A stretch of 64,000 nucleotides of DNA from Anarhynchus alexandrinus (GCA_008711295.1 VUYV01000016.1:7372073-7436072), one strand, 5' to 3'. Shown: positions 1-13,772, counted from the first letter of the stretch. Notes: a model not told the origin generated them from the sequence alone. Translations and numbers: made by a program.

Positions 1-3000
1 TTCTTTAGAATCTGCTTAATGATAAGCATAAGGAAGGTTCAGATGGTTCGAATATAAGTTCACTTCTGAATAATCATGTATTTAATTGCTTTGCTAAATT
101 GAGCAATGGCTTCCAGTCAGCAATAGCATGTAAGCGCGTCTCTGCTTAACTTCACTTTCAGATGGTTTTTGAGTAGGGATATTTTGTTGGCTGCGGGCCC
201 CCCGTACCCAAAAGAGGTGATTGATCCAAAAGATGGGATGGGATGAAGAATTGCTTTTCAGAAAAGAACTGTGGACTGATTTTCAGCATTACTGTTGCAG
301 AATGTGGTGTCTTCACTGGACACCGTGGCTTTGTACTCTCTCTGTGGGCAGCTTTGTGGGGTCCACGGGTACAGTCGGCCATGACACCCATGCAGCTGAG
401 CTCCATGGGAGTTTTGGAAGGTGTGTGTAGGAGCCTGGGATTGTTGTGAGTTACCTGAGACGAGGTAAACATGGGTGTGACTTGGCAAAAGCTGTGACAG
501 AGTTCTGCAGTTGTGCCAGCAAGAAGAGGTAAAGCAGGCAAATAGGTCTTTTGTGGAATGGGGGAACAATTAAAGCTGCTGCCATTTTGTGGGGAGTGGC
601 CTACTTGGAAAGGGTGGTGGGGAGAAAGGAGCCAGGTGTGCTAGCTTCACAGGTGATTAGCTGGGGAGGAGATGGGGATCAGCAGCTGATCGTGGGCAGC
701 TGTGAAAAAAGAAGAGCAAGATACAGTGCCTCAGAGAGCAACAGGACAGTGTTGGGGAAGGTGGGCTCCTGGGACATTGTGTGTGAGTCTGATCCTCTGC
801 CTTCAGGAGAGATCTCTCTGGAACAGGTAAGGAGTCATTGGACTGTTGGAGGAGAGAGTGTGTTGCTGGCTTGGGGAAATGAGAGCTATCCCCCAGTGTG
901 GGATGGACATATGTCAGGGAGGGAAGTGAAAGAGAAATACCAAGGGTAGCATGAGCTGGCCTTGTTTGTCTGAACCTGGAAAAGACTCAAAAAATTAGGT
1001 TCTGGCGTTGACTTGGGGTGCTGGGGAGGTAGTGAAGATGGAACTTGAGAAGTCAATGAAAGGTTTTATGTGATATTGTCCTTGAACTAGCAGATTTTTA
1101 GAGGCTCGTCTGTACTAGCTGGATATTGGTGTGTACTAGCTCTACCAGTTATCGTGTTGTTAAAGGAAAACTGTTTTTCAAGTTATTCATGAGAGAAGCC
1201 TCTTGTACATACTGCTAAATATTTCATACATGTGTTCTTCAGGTGTGTTTTTCTGCTTTTACTTTTGCTGAGGAAACTTGAGCTTGAAGTGGTTTGGATG
1301 CTGTAGTAAGATGGCTTGAGTTTAATGCGCAAAAGATAAGGTAAGGAATATGTAAGGAAAATAACAAATGATGATTTATTTATTTTGGTAGGTGCTGTTT
1401 ATTGTTTTCTGATATAGCGGTGAAAGTAAATTATATATAATCTAGTTCAATGCAGTTATGCAGATTCTTCTGCTTTTTTATACTGTACTTGGAGTTCTCA
1501 ACAAATCATGGAACATAACAAGCGTTGATTAAAAAAAACCCCAAAACCCAACAACACAAACCACTCCAGCAGAGTTAAGTGTGTTGTTATGCCCTTAATT
1601 CTGTATTTTTCTTTCTGCGTGCAATCATTTCTATTATTTGGCAATCATTATGTGGTGTAATGGAAGTGAGCTGAAAGCACAGAGTTGTCTGTATGGAGAG
1701 ATTTTAGAAAGAAATGGGTTGTGGCAGGGGATTATTATCTGAAATACATCAGCATACACAGATAGAGTATCTTCCATATTTAGTGGTACTCCAAATATAT
1801 TCATAACTAAATGTGTGATGCACGGAGTAATTCTCATGGGAGCCATTTCATATAATTAATTTCCAATAATTGCATTACTGTGTAATATCGTGTCACACAA
1901 GAAGATAAATACTCTGAATGGTAGTTGGAAAATATAAATGGCTAATTCTTCAGTTCTTTAAAGAGAATGGATCCATACAGAAATGGCTTCTTGCGGGGGG
2001 AATAATGCCGATGAGATGTTGCATGCTCTTTGAGGAAGCAGTGCAGGGCTTCTTCCAGCAGGTCTTTATTAGGCGTGCTGAAAAGCTCGTGCTTTGGGTC
2101 AAAGTGTATTTTTATTTATGGCTCTGGAGCTTGCTGGGTCCAAGTCGCCAAAGAATTTGGCTTTTTACTTTTTTCACCTCACTTTGAAATCACAGTACAT
2201 GAGAATTCTTTGAAGTGAGTTTACTTATGTAAGCTGCTGAATATAACGGTTTTTCATTAAACATAAGCCTTCTGGCTTACAGCATATTCCAGTTCCTTGT
2301 ATGTTCTGTAATAGCTAATAGGAGGCCTGATTAAAAATGCAGAGGGTCTGTCAGACTGTGAGAAGTGATTTACACAGCTTTTGGGCAGCTTTCTATATAG
2401 GAAACCGAGACCTTCCTTTCATGGTGTTTTTTAAATCTTCCATTTCTCCCCACCCACTTTTCCATTATCTTGTATGGTGCTGGTAATAACAATGAATATA
2501 TTGTGAATGTCAGTTAAAAGCCAAGTCTCTGTCTATTATAACTAATGAAAATATATTGAATTTAATATACTTGGTTGGAGATATTAGTTTCTGACAGTAA
2601 ATGATTGCTCACACTAATTATGGTCATTATCATGCAAGTAGAGTGCATTCTTTAAGTCTGAGATATTACTGGTATTTGAAACTCAAAAGAAAAAGTTTAA
2701 AAAAAGATGTTAAGCTTATTTGCAATGTTGTTACTTTGTTGGCCGCTTCTAAGAGACCCGAGTCCATCACAGCTCAGTAGGCTGGCAAGGAGGCTCTGAT
2801 GCAGTCAGAATTACTTGGCTTGTGTGGGAAGGTGGAGAAAGGTGGCATATTGACTTGTTGGGTCTTCTTTATTTCCAAATCTTTTTCTTTTTGCCTCTTT
2901 TAGTTTCCCCCATTTCCATTTTGTATTTGTAGGGAGTATCTCAGGGTAAAGGGAGTGTCAGCGCAAGTGATTCAGTCAGTTGGGATCACAAAGGTCCTCT

Positions 3001-6000
3001 TCAGGCATATGGGAAGAGATGAAGGATAAATAGAGGAGAGAGCTAAGAAAATACAGCTTTCGTAAGCTGTTAGGATCTAAACCAAAATACTTTGGCTTTT
3101 TTTTTTTTTTCCGTTCCCGCAATGGCAAGAGGAGCTCCTGTGGAAATAAAGAAAAAAAAATGCTTTTTTCTTCTGGTAACAGTTGAGAAAAGTCAGGCTA
3201 GCCCAAATTTGTGAAATAAAAGGAAAAAATAGACTTTAGTTCCTCCTTTGAAAAGTTCACGCTAATGAAAGATGTCAGATGGGTTCCTTTGGCTGTTGCT
3301 TGGCAGACAGGGAGAGCTGTGCCAGGGCCACCCCTGCTCTGATGATGGCAGCGAGGTGGCTGAACTACATCACTGCCCTGCCGAGAGGCTTCTTCCAGAC
3401 TGAGTTTCTTGAGCCTCCCATGGGGAGAGGGAGAAGGAAGTGTTTAAAATGCTCCTGGACTGATTTCTTTAAGTGAATGCTTATTGAAGTTGAACACTGT
3501 GGTTTGGCATGAAATAAGTGTGGTGGCTGTGCCTGGTGACACTTGGTGCATGGTGGCTCTACAGTATGTGTATGTGTCCTCAGCCCTGTCCTGAGCCTGT
3601 GTTGTCCAACCAAAGGGTGCTGTAAATCTGTTGCTCTGTAAGGCTCTTTCCTACAGCGAAGCAAAGCAAAAAGAAAAAAAAATAAAAATTAAAAGCCTAT
3701 TTCTGTTGTAAACCCGGAGAGAAATAAAGCTTTTATATCAGGGGTGGGGGGCAAAATCCAGACCGTGTTCTCTCTCTTTCCTTCTACAGAGCAGCACAGC
3801 TGTCAGGTTATTATATCTTTAATTATTCCAAAGCACTTTATATAGTGGCCTTCAGGTATATATGGTCAAGTATGTGCTTTTCCGTTATGCTGCTTGTTTC
3901 TTTCAGAAAAGTTTGTCTCACGTTAGCAGCATTACCGCTTTGTGAACACACTATACCTCTGTAATACTTTCCTATTCTGTTCTTAGGAAAATTTCTGTAT
4001 AAACCTAAACTTCTCAATTACTGATTTTGAAGGGTGTATTTTTAGAACACCAGACACATTCCCCTTAGGATGCTGCTGTTTGACATTCTGCTCCTTACAA
4101 TAAGTTAAATTATCTACTTTGAAAGTGGAGTGGGAATTCCCAGGGAATCTATGGCAAAGTGTTATCCTGAAGCTGAATGTGTAAGGTGGCTTTCTGTTTG
4201 AGAAGCCACCTGGCTTAAAAAAAAGGGGGGGCAAAACATCTTTAATTCTGTGATGACTCAAGAGTTTTGTGCATCACCAGTCCAATTCCAAACAGAATTA
4301 CTGTCTTTAAAAACAGCATTGGCTAAAAATACAGCTAAATATTCTGAATTTTATGGAAAGCTAAGTAGTATTTAATCTATAAATACATGTATATGCATGT
4401 TTGCTCATTGGCTTATTTAATGGTGATCAACGGAAGTCAACAAGTAAAGGCTGATCTCTCCCCCAAAGGGCTTTTGACCTGAGGATGAGGCGGGTGGTTG
4501 CTTGATTGTTTCATTACTGTTGTTTGGGGTTAACAGGAGAAGATCAGTAATTAGACAAAGAAGGAAGAGGAGGGAGGAGTAACTTTAAAAATAAGATGAG
4601 GAAAACTGAAGGAATATGCAGGGGGAGGCAGAATAAAGTCGAGATGAATATAAACTGCAATAGCGGAGGCAGGGGAAAGCTCAAAGTAAAGACTTTTTCA
4701 GTGTGGGAGACAGTAATGCGTGGGCCTACATAAACTGTCCTGACACCCTCCCTCTCCCAGCTAGTACCTTCATCTCTTCCTCTTCCAAGGACCAAGTCAA
4801 CTTGGTGGGGTGACACTGCATAGGAGGGGAGAACTTAATTTTCTAAGGGGAATTTAGTCTCTTTTCTCTGTTATTTTTCCACGATGCTGATGGCAGCTCT
4901 GGCTCTTCCAGCTCAGGCCCCAAGCTGTGGCTTGCTTCTGTTGTGTGATCAGATATTCTGAAATACACTTTTGAACACAGCTGAATGTGCTTGCTTGCCA
5001 CTCATCTTCTTGATTAATTGTGCCTGCTGGGAATGTTGCTTGGTTGAAGGTTGTCTGCTATCAAGCAGCTCTTGGGATCAGAGCTATACAACTCACAGAG
5101 ATTGCTTATGAAGTGTTGGAATTGCCTTCCTAGTTGTGAAAAGCACTGGAAGGCAAGCAGGCATAAGGCTTGTGCTTGTATGTGGTTGGAGGGAAAGGAT
5201 CAGGTTTGACATCTCTTCTGCCTCTCTTTGGGGTGAGTGCGTTAGAGGTAGAAAGGGGAAGAGAAGAGGACTTTGAGGATGGCAGGCAATGAGCTCCCAA
5301 GGAGTGAGAAGATACAAAGCACATCTCAGAAGTAGTAACTTAAGAGTGTTTCTATTTGACTTGGCAATATCCTGTACTAATGATTCTTTGGCTTGATGTG
5401 AAGTCCACTGGAAGCTGGTTATCGCTTCTAACTTTTTAAAATTGAATTCACAGGGCTTTGGAACATTCCCACAGTTGCAATTGGGTTATGATAGGAATGT
5501 GTTTGAATTACTTAATTTGCTGTGTCCTGTGATATATTTAAAATTGTAGATATTGTGAAGACAAGTAATGGTAGAGACTTTATACATATGCTCCCTGATT
5601 GTTTTCTTGTGATGATATGTCAGAAGAGAAAATTAAGTACTTGAGGCAGAACACATTCGCTTTATTTTTTGAGCTTGAAATTCTACTTCCAGTGTGGTAA
5701 TAGATGAAGCAGTTCTCTTTGAGTAAACTTATAAAGTACATGCTCCTCCTGTGATAGTATGCTTAGGTTTCAGCTGCACATGTAGTTGTCTTCCTACAAA
5801 TACCAAAATAGAAAGAAGAACTAAAAATGCTTTAAAACTTAGACTTTTTTAATCTTAAAATAACGGAAACAAGAAATTTATATATTGTGAAATACAACTG
5901 TCTTCTATGAAACAGTAGGAGAGTAGGAGCAAAAGAGCTTTAGCTTAATATAGTTTTTCATTGTTGGTCTCTGTTATCTAAGCAGGAGTAATACTTTCAG

Positions 6001-8700
6001 CTGGCATCGCTGGTAACTTCTGAATACTTAAAAAGAAGAATTTGTGGGCTCATGTCTTCAAAAATCCTCAGATGTATCTCAGTTACTAAGACCTGTGGTC
6101 CCAGTCTACTCATAGTTGCTTAAGACAAATACCTGAATATGAAAGTCTTTCTAAATTGGGACTTTTGACTATAACTTTTTTCTGTTTTTTTCTCCTTTTT
6201 AATTGGTTCATGATAGCTGTAATTCACATACAGTAATGTACAACTCATAAACTGTCAGACTAATTACATTCTACATTCTTCTAAAGATTTAAAAGGATGG
6301 AAATATTTAACAAGCATAGAGAATGTTTTCAGGATACTATCATACCTTTGTCAAAGCTCCCCAATTTGACAAAATGTCTGTGTGTGACTAATGGAATAGA
6401 TTGCTATTAGAATGTGAAAACAGAAATTCTGAATATTTTTTTAGTGTTTCACTTATGATACTAAAATGCTGAATTGTGCAGTAAAATGTATTGGATTTAA
6501 CATATTTGCTTGAAAAAATCTGTTTGTCAGCTGCATCCAATTGTTCAATGTAACTAATTACTGTATGGTAAATGGGATGCATTTTGGAGATGAAGTCATA
6601 GGAATATCTTTCCTTGCCCCTTCCCTCAAGGCCATGGAAATTCAGAAGAATTTCAGTTCTCAAGTGCAATGGGTGCGTGTACATGCCTGTTCGCAGAACT
6701 CTTTTTAAAGAAATGCAGAATGCAAGGTGAAACTGTAGGCCTTGCATTTTTAGGTATGCATCATTGGCTGTGCTTTTGCAGTTTTTTTGCCCTGAAAGAA
6801 CAGTTGCCTTGATTATACGTAAGTCATGAGAGCTGAATGATTCTGGCAAGTTAAAAATGTAAAAGTGACGTTTTCACTGTTAAAAAATGCAGGAGTGTAG
6901 CCACTGATATATTAAATTACAGTAACTGCATGTAAATGCCCAGTGCATATTCATTTAGCATGTTGCTTGGACTAACTGTTGGATGACTAATGGGTTGCTT
7001 TGTATTAGTCAGCAGATACAGACATGAAGAACAGAAAACATCTAGAAACAGTTGATTCATCCGTTCCTCCAGCCTGAGCAGCTCTTAAAATCTCTGCAAG
7101 GCTTAGCTGCCTCTCCAGTTTTTGTAATGCAAAGAAAATGTGGTATCTACATTAATTAGTATTTTTTGGTAAGAGGCCAAAGGGAGGAATGCATTTGTTT
7201 ATTAATAATAAAATAATTATTGTGTAATTTCATTTGACTACATCAGCATTTTGCAGTAGTTTTCTTACTAGTTAATGATAATCTCTTGCAGAAGAATAAT
7301 CTTTCCTCTCTTGGTGGGGAAGGTTGTGAGGGGGGACCCAAAAAAAACCTAGTAGCTGATGTGTTTGTACAGTCTGTAGCATTGAGTAGTGCTCAGAATA
7401 TACATATTAATTTATATTTTTTCCAAGCTTTTTAGGAATTCTATGTTGGTTGTTTACATGAGTAGTTAATGGACCAGCTTTTTTTAATCTTAATGGGGAT
7501 GGCTCCTCCTGATGTGGTAGAAGGCCATCTCCTAATCAGTAAAGTGCATAATTCTAAGAAAATGAGTACATTTGCTGTATCCAAGTTAAAATTCTTGTCA
7601 TTTTTATTTGAAGATATTAAACTCTGCCATTTTCCAACTACTAGCCCTCCTTAGTAGTGGCATCCTGACAGTCTGAAGGAAGGAGGGAGCTGGTGATACG
7701 AGATCTTTAATTACCTTTTTTCCTATAGGTATTCACAACGCTGTCCAAACCTGTTTGATGTTAGATTACTGGTCTTTTCCCGCACTGCCCTCCCGCCCAT
7801 TATTTGTGAACAAATCACTTAGCAAATGAATATCTAAACCCTGTGGCTCTAAAAAAAAAAAAACAAACTGGTAGCCAGGAAAGCCTCTCTAAATGCAGGG
7901 GAATTAAGTGCTTGATACTGTTGATAATGGTCTGGTCATCACAGGGCTGACTTTTCTTAGTTGACAAGAAGATGAAAAGAAAAGCAAGCATTTCAACCAT
8001 CTGTATGTCTTTAAAGTGATTTGAGATCCAAGAAGACATCTGATTTCACTAAAGAAACTAAACATTCCCAAGAAGATAGTAGTAATATTGGGAGCTAAAA
8101 GGTGATCCTATTTTATTTTTCTCAAGGATAATGGGAAACAGCTCATCTGAGAGCTTCTGTTTTCTCTAAGAATAGACACAATTTACTGAAACTGGAAGAC
8201 TTAACTGCACCATTCTCTGGGCTTAAAATATTTTCATTTTCTTTAATGAATTTTCTCTTCTGCTTTTTCCCTACACACTCATACATTTGGCTTGGAATGG
8301 GTCCCAGGGCAGTGTTGCTTTTTGTACAGTTAGCCTTAGTGGACCTATGTCTCTTTCTCACATGCATGCTATAAAGATTAAAATGACTTTTTTATTTAGA
8401 GCAGCATTTCCCTGTTATTCTTCCAAACAACAATTAACTGCGCCCAGTAAGGGTAAATATCACTACTAAAACTACTGCAGTGTTTTCTTCCAGTTGGGAT
8501 GAGCTCAGACATTGAGTGTATTTTTCAGACTTGCCAAAAATAATTTTGTGGTTGCCCGATATCATTATTTTGCACTGATTGCAGTGAGATGTTTGGGCTC
8601 CTACTGTTTATTTCCAGATCATGGATAGCTTATGGCTTGGTATTCATAAAGGCTCAAGTTTTGTGAGGAGTGAAATTTACTTTGACTCTATTTCTGCTTA
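1..8700. other. AT-rich unique DNA, no gene recognised
   Basis: Stops interrupt all frames. A purine-rich plus-strand frame at 551-949 and the 153-codon minus-strand frame at 6,388-6,849 have no recognisable domain, no supporting splice or start context, and lengths expected by chance. Visible structure is limited to a T14 run (3,097-3,110), A-rich stretches near 3,150 and 3,665, the A/C tract at 1,531 and a T9-T12 type run near 8,734. No transposon was recognised. Confidence 0.7.
1531..1566. repeat. A/C-rich low-complexity tract
   Basis: A8 followed by CCCC-AAAA-CCCA-ACAACACAAACC. A-runs grading into A/C mixtures are common in bird DNA. No transposon body is recognisable next to it. Confidence 0.85.
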
Positions 8701-8789
8701 TGACATGGGTATGAGCAGAAAAATCGATGTGGGTTTTTTTTTTTTGAGTAGGAGGTAACTTGCAGGCTTATGTGTTGATCATGCCTCTC

Positions 8790-8814
8790 AGATCATCTAG
8801 CACCTAGATGATCT
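8790..8814. repeat. perfect 11-bp inverted repeat, 3-nt spacer
   Basis: AGATCATCTAG, spacer CAC, CTAGATGATCT. The arm CTAGATGATCT equals the hallmark of the CR1 3' tail, so this may be the relic of two CR1 ends joined in opposite orientation, but no further CR1 sequence is evident on either side. Confidence 0.95.
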
Positions 8815-9577
8815 TGTTCTACAAGACTCAAGGTAGTACCTTTTCCAGCAGCACTCAGCAAAGAGGAATGATCTCCCCTGTGTCATGTTGCAGTAGAGAG
8901 TTCTTCTCTTCCAGTAGAGCACAACGCAAGATAGAAGCTGCCGGTGGTGCCTCACCACTGCTTAAACAATCCAACTCAAAGGACTGAAGTGAAACCTGAC
9001 TAGAAATTAAAGATTTTCCAGCACTGTCTAGCTTCCTTTGGGTGTTTCTAGTTGGTTTACCCATCCTTAGAAGATGTTGGCTTCTGGTAGTTTGCACTAC
9101 TAGATTACTAGTCTCTCTCTACTTTTGAGAGACATCTATACATCAACTCAAAGCTACAGATGTATCCAATTGTGTAAATTAAAAACCCTTACCTAGCAAT
9201 GCTTGCTGCATCAACTAGTTTGTGGTCGACTAACAATAAGCGTGTAATTTGTTGCTATTGCCTGGAGATAAGTGAGGCAATTGCTCTGGAGAGGTAACTT
9301 CTCAAAGGTGATGAGTGCAAATAACTTTTCCTGTTACTCCTAAATTAGTAGCAGCATTTTCTTCACATTGGGTTGCAAAGAAGTAGGTCCAAATTTGGTA
9401 ATCCTAACATTATGATCTGGTAAATGCAAAAAGTAACTGGAGCTAGTGACTCTTGAATCTGTGCACATATGTCTTCAAAAGGACCTACAGACCTATATCC
9501 TCAATGGAAAAGACTAAATTTTTTTTGTATAAAGCAAACTTCGTTCACAGATATGTAAGTTATTTTCCCTACTGTTT

Positions 9578-9621
9578 AAAAAAAAAAACCAAAAAACAAA
9601 ACCAAAACCCAACAAAACCAA
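9578..9621. repeat. A/C-rich low-complexity tract
   Basis: A long A run grades into CCAAAAAACAAAACC repeats, similar to the tract at 1.5 kb. No associated element is seen. Confidence 0.85.
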
Positions 9622-10644
9622 CTTGAATAAATGCAATAGTTCCTGGCAAACAGGTTTTACCTAGTTTTTCAATGCAACATCTGACTGGGAAGGTTGTTGG
9701 GCTGATACTGACTTGTCATGAATGTCACTTCTGGATTAAAGTTGGGTGTGTTTGGTTTGTTTTTTCTAAACTTCTTGTCACTAGCAAAATGATCATGGTC
9801 TTCAGCTGGATTATGCTGTTTTAAGACACTGTTCAATTTGATACTTTCTCAATTTCTGCCCCAATGTTTAAAATAATGCACCAGCTACACCAGCAGCTTG
9901 GGAAGGGTTTGCTTCTGTGTTGCTGGTTTTTTATCTAGGTTAGATCATTTTATTTCTGTTGTAGTTGACGCTTAAAACAGTTTACCTTATAGTTTAAGAA
10001 GAAAGAGCAACCATGACATTATATGATACTTTAAAACATTTGTAGTTGTGTCCTCGTTTTTGAAGGTATAAATGCATTGAGAGGGGAGAACTGCATCTTA
10101 GTGAGCTTAATGGTATTGATAGAACTTCTCTACCCTTAATCAGTCCCTGGAGCAACTTAAATCTATATATAATGAGCGTTCTGGAAACATTGTGTCTACC
10201 TCTACTGTTAGAAATTGGAGCTTACAGGTTTTTTTCTTATGTAATTGGTGTAATGTTCAACTTGAGTAAATTTCATTCCCATTAACCTTGAAGTAAGGAG
10301 TTTCAAGTCGTTGATTATTATTTTTTCAAGTCTTGAGTGTTTTGTTTCTCATTTCTTGGTGCTTTTATCATAGGAAAATGAAATGGAGTTAATAAATTTT
10401 ATTTGTAACATCTTGTATATTCTTTGGTTACAAGGAAGACTTTTCTTTCAGTTGCTTGCATAAGGAAAGAAAATTAAAAACAGGTGATACCAGCTCTATT
10501 CCTTCCAAAAGCACTTTTAAACAGATGCTAACAAGGCTGCTGGGTTTATAGGCTTATTGACAGACAACGAATGAATTTCATCCCTTTTCTTCTCTTCGCT
10601 GCTTCTTCCTCCTTTTTGCTCTTAGTTGCACTTTTCTGGGCAGG

Positions 10645-10680
10645 CGTAATAATTGAAGTGTACGTAATAATTGAAGTGTA
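10645..10680. repeat. perfect 18-bp tandem duplication
   Basis: CGTAATAATTGAAGTGTA occurs twice, back to back, without a mismatch. This points to a recent slippage or duplication event. No gene is involved. Confidence 0.97.
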
Positions 10681-11320
10681 CTGACTGGCAGTGTGGCAAT
10701 GTGATATAGTCTGCACATGGCTCTTGATTTCCCTGTGTATGAATCTGAGTCAGTTGTTTGCGGCTTCCCTGAGAAAAAATTTTTTTAAAAGGCAATAATT
10801 GAGGAAAAGCAGTTTATACATTTTACTGTCTTGTAAGATCCTGTTTCAGGAGAAGAATACTCCAACTTCATTTAAGGCTCTGAAAAATACAGTAAATATT
10901 TTACATAGAAATTTTTGATATATTCTGTGTAACTCTTTGTCACTAATGTTATCCAATGGGCTTCATGAATTGTTTTTTCCATCTCACTGTTTGAGCCATA
11001 ACTCAAGGTGGGATTATTTTCTGAGTTTGTTCTTGCCTTTCCTGTAGTTTTTTTAAGTAGTCCAGATGTATGGATTGTGGAGGATATCAAGAATGACGGT
11101 TGTGTGGTAGAAAGTAGTCCGACTGGCTTCACCTGATCCCATGGATGTTTGTTCTGTTTGCTCCTTCACTGATTTGTTTTCCACTTTCCCTTCTTCTCAG
11201 CATTCATTTTCTATGCCTTGGTATGTTGGTCTTCCCTTTAGTGAATCATGGAATTTTATGATCTTTTCTCTTTGATATCAATGCATTGTTGCACATTTCT
11301 TCATCCCTTTAGATTCCTAT

Positions 11321-11396
11321 TGTGTGGGTTTTGGTGTTTGGTTTTGTGGGTTTTTTGTTTGTGTGTGGGTTTTTGTTTGTTTGGTTTTTGGTGTTT
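11321..11396. repeat. G/T-rich low-complexity tract
   Basis: About 75 bp made almost only of T and G (TGTGTGGG, TTTGG, GTTTG units), the strand-complement of the A/C tracts elsewhere. It gives a proline/threonine/lysine-biased minus-strand frame that is not a gene. The hairpin at 11,490 lies 95 bp downstream. Confidence 0.85.
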
Positions 11397-11489
11397 CAAC
11401 ACTTAAAGTGTATCTGTGTATACATACATTTAAAAAGATGAGCTGTGTCCAGGTAGTTATTTTTACATAGTAAAAACAAGAAGAAGGTT

Positions 11490-11542
11490 TGGGTCTCCTT
11501 GCAGCCAGCTGTGCTGCAAGGAGACCCATGCTATGGAGCATG
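11490..11542. repeat. perfect 15-bp inverted repeat plus a second adjoining hairpin
   Basis: TGGGTCTCCTTGCAG (11,490-11,504) and CTGCAAGGAGACCCA (11,514-11,528) are exact reverse complements separated by the 9-nt loop CCAGCTGTG. Directly overlapping its end, CATGCT-ATGG-AGCATG (11,527-11,542) forms a second stem of 6 bp with a 4-nt loop. Pairing beyond the 15-bp stem is weak (isolated and wobble pairs only), so a microRNA precursor is not strongly suggested. No gene covers it. Confidence 0.95.
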
Positions 11543-13479
11543 TTGCCATTTCTGAACACGGTTTCCCTGAAAGATTGTATGTGTATTGCCTTAGTTCTGT
11601 ATTTTTAGGCCCTTTCATATGGAGACGGTATTAGCCATTTGTTTTCTTCCTTGGCTTAAAGAGGAGGCAGAGAATGTGCTCTAATTTTTTGTATCATCTG
11701 CTAAACAAGGTCTCATTGTGGTGCCGATGTTCCTGGCCAGTTGAGCTGAGACTCATCTAGTATTAATTATTTGATGACTTGTGTATGTTGCCTTCGCATC
11801 TATCATTGAGCTAGCATTTTTCATCACTGCCTTTCATTCAAATGGAGGAGACTGTTGCACTTGTCCTGTTGCAAAGTATGCATGCACAAATGTTAATTGT
11901 CACAGTCATCCTTTACTCAACAGGAATGATCATATTGGATTGGCTTATTAACATGTAATATAGGATATACTGTGTTCTGGTTTGGTTTTGTTTAGTGACA
12001 AAACTGTGTGGTGGTATGTAAGATATTTAGTATTTCTTTCATTTGCAATAGTTGGATAATGGTTTTTTTTCTGGATTTCTCTTGGTTTTGTCAGTTTCAT
12101 GTATGTTCTACCAAACTAGTGATCATATTTAAAGAAAAGCATTCGGTGGGAAACCTTCTTTGTCATGAGTTAAAATATTGCAAATAATGTTTCCACTGAA
12201 GAATTTGTTCTGAAACACTCAGATCTTTAGTATATGAGCTTATTTTATGGATGAGCAAGTCTTGTAAAATATACATATGCTTAATTTTTAATGCTGTATC
12301 ATGACATATTAACAAGTTGTTATCCTTAACAGGTAAAGTCAAATGCTTTTACTGATTCATACATAATATGAAACTTTCAGTGCTAGTATTGTGAGTGAAA
12401 TTTGCATATTACTTTATAAAACTTTATAGGAAGCTGCAATTTAATGATGTTTACAGCAATCTGAAAGAGGCAGATTTTTTTTATGGTGGTGTCATGCCAT
12501 ATAGGAGAGCATTTGTGCATACAGTTATGCTATTAACTTACTAAAGCTGGTATGAAATTTAAATAAGAGTTGAAATTGTACTGAAATCCATTTAGTTGTA
12601 GAGGTTGGAAAATTACAAATCAGGTCTGCGAAGTAGCTGGGTCTCTTCAATTTTATACTTAGTCACATTTATTCCCTGTTCAGACACATTATTTGCTTGT
12701 TAAATGCACAGGAGAATATTTTTGGGAAGTTATATACACTTTTAATAGCTTATGCACACATGGATACTAAAGAAAATTAGCATTGCCAGCACAAATATAT
12801 TTTAGATCAAGTGATAGTTGAAATGTATAGATATAGAGGTCAGGCAGTTATTTGATGTATACTATAGAAATGTCCCCTGGAGCAGGTCTGTGAAGTGCTG
12901 AGGTCCCCTGATCCAGTCTGCAATGAATTGGATGAGAGATTTTTCCATCTGTTCTGGGTCTGCGTTTGCAATGACAAGTGGAATTGTTTAAAGCATTATT
13001 TTTTTGTGCAGTTCACATGATATACAGAACTTATTAATGTCTTGTGTAATGCCAGATTTGGACAAGAACCCTTCTTGGTCGTCTTGCTGGCATTCCTCCT
13101 AATTAGCTTTCTGATTATGGGAAATAAGCAGTTGTTTGACCTTCAGAAGAAATACCTGTGGGTGAGCCTGGTGCCACTCCTAAACATGAGAATACCACTG
13201 AGGTGGCCTGTCCGTTTCCGCACCGTGGGCTGCAGTGACATTAAGCAGCTCCCACATGAATTTGCAATGGAAAACAGAAGACAAGTTGGATGAATGTAGC
13301 TGCAACTCATTATCAAAACAGAAGAGAAAAACCAAAACAAAACACCAAAGTGTTTCCTACAAAAAGCTGTTCTTTCATCTTGGGACTCCTAGTCCTCTCA
13401 GCTCATAGAAAGCCTGGCTTATTGCTCTGTAATTATTTTCTTTTTATTTGTTGTGTGTAAGGGACATCCCAATGATATT

Positions 13480-13528
13480 TCTGTGTATTATCAGTACACA
13501 GAAGTACACTTTCTGTGTACTTTTTTTA
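13480..13528. repeat. two consecutive short hairpins followed by a T run
   Basis: TCTGTGTA/TACACAGA (13,480-13,487 and 13,495-13,502) is followed by AGTACAC/GTGTACT (13,503-13,509 and 13,515-13,521) and then by seven more T. Because the arms share the sequence TGTGTA/TACACA, alternative pairings are possible. A stem followed by T run can stop RNA polymerase III, but no Pol III gene is recognised upstream. Confidence 0.85.
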
Positions 13529-13761
13529 ACTATCAGTCAACAGAGTAGGAACATGACTGTGTCTAGCCAGAAACTGCATTTCAGGAAGAAAACTGCAAGT
13601 TCCTAGAATATCAAAACCCAATTCTTTACAGTTTCAAACAATGTTTGTTTGAAAACTATAACCAAATAAAAAAAAAATCTACTTGAGAACTTGATGAATT
13701 AATGCTCATAAAACACTTTGGAGATGTAGGGTGCTGTTTCCCAGTAGTACCCATTTAATCT

Positions 13762-13772
13762 GGGGGGGGGGG
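13762..13772 (+). repeat. G11 homopolymer
   Basis: Eleven consecutive G in an AT-rich context, about 110 bp upstream of the CpG cluster at 13,881. Confidence 0.9.

Noticed and set aside
551..949. 132-codon plus-strand frame
   Set aside because: Purine-rich DNA has few stops on this strand. The translation is G/E/W/S-biased with no recognised motif. An isolated CAG|GTAAGG donor at 827 has no matching exon structure.
6388..6849. Longest open frame (153 codons, minus strand)
   Set aside because: No domain, signal peptide or codon bias is visible. The length is near the chance maximum for six frames of 64 kb AT-rich DNA by a rough estimate.
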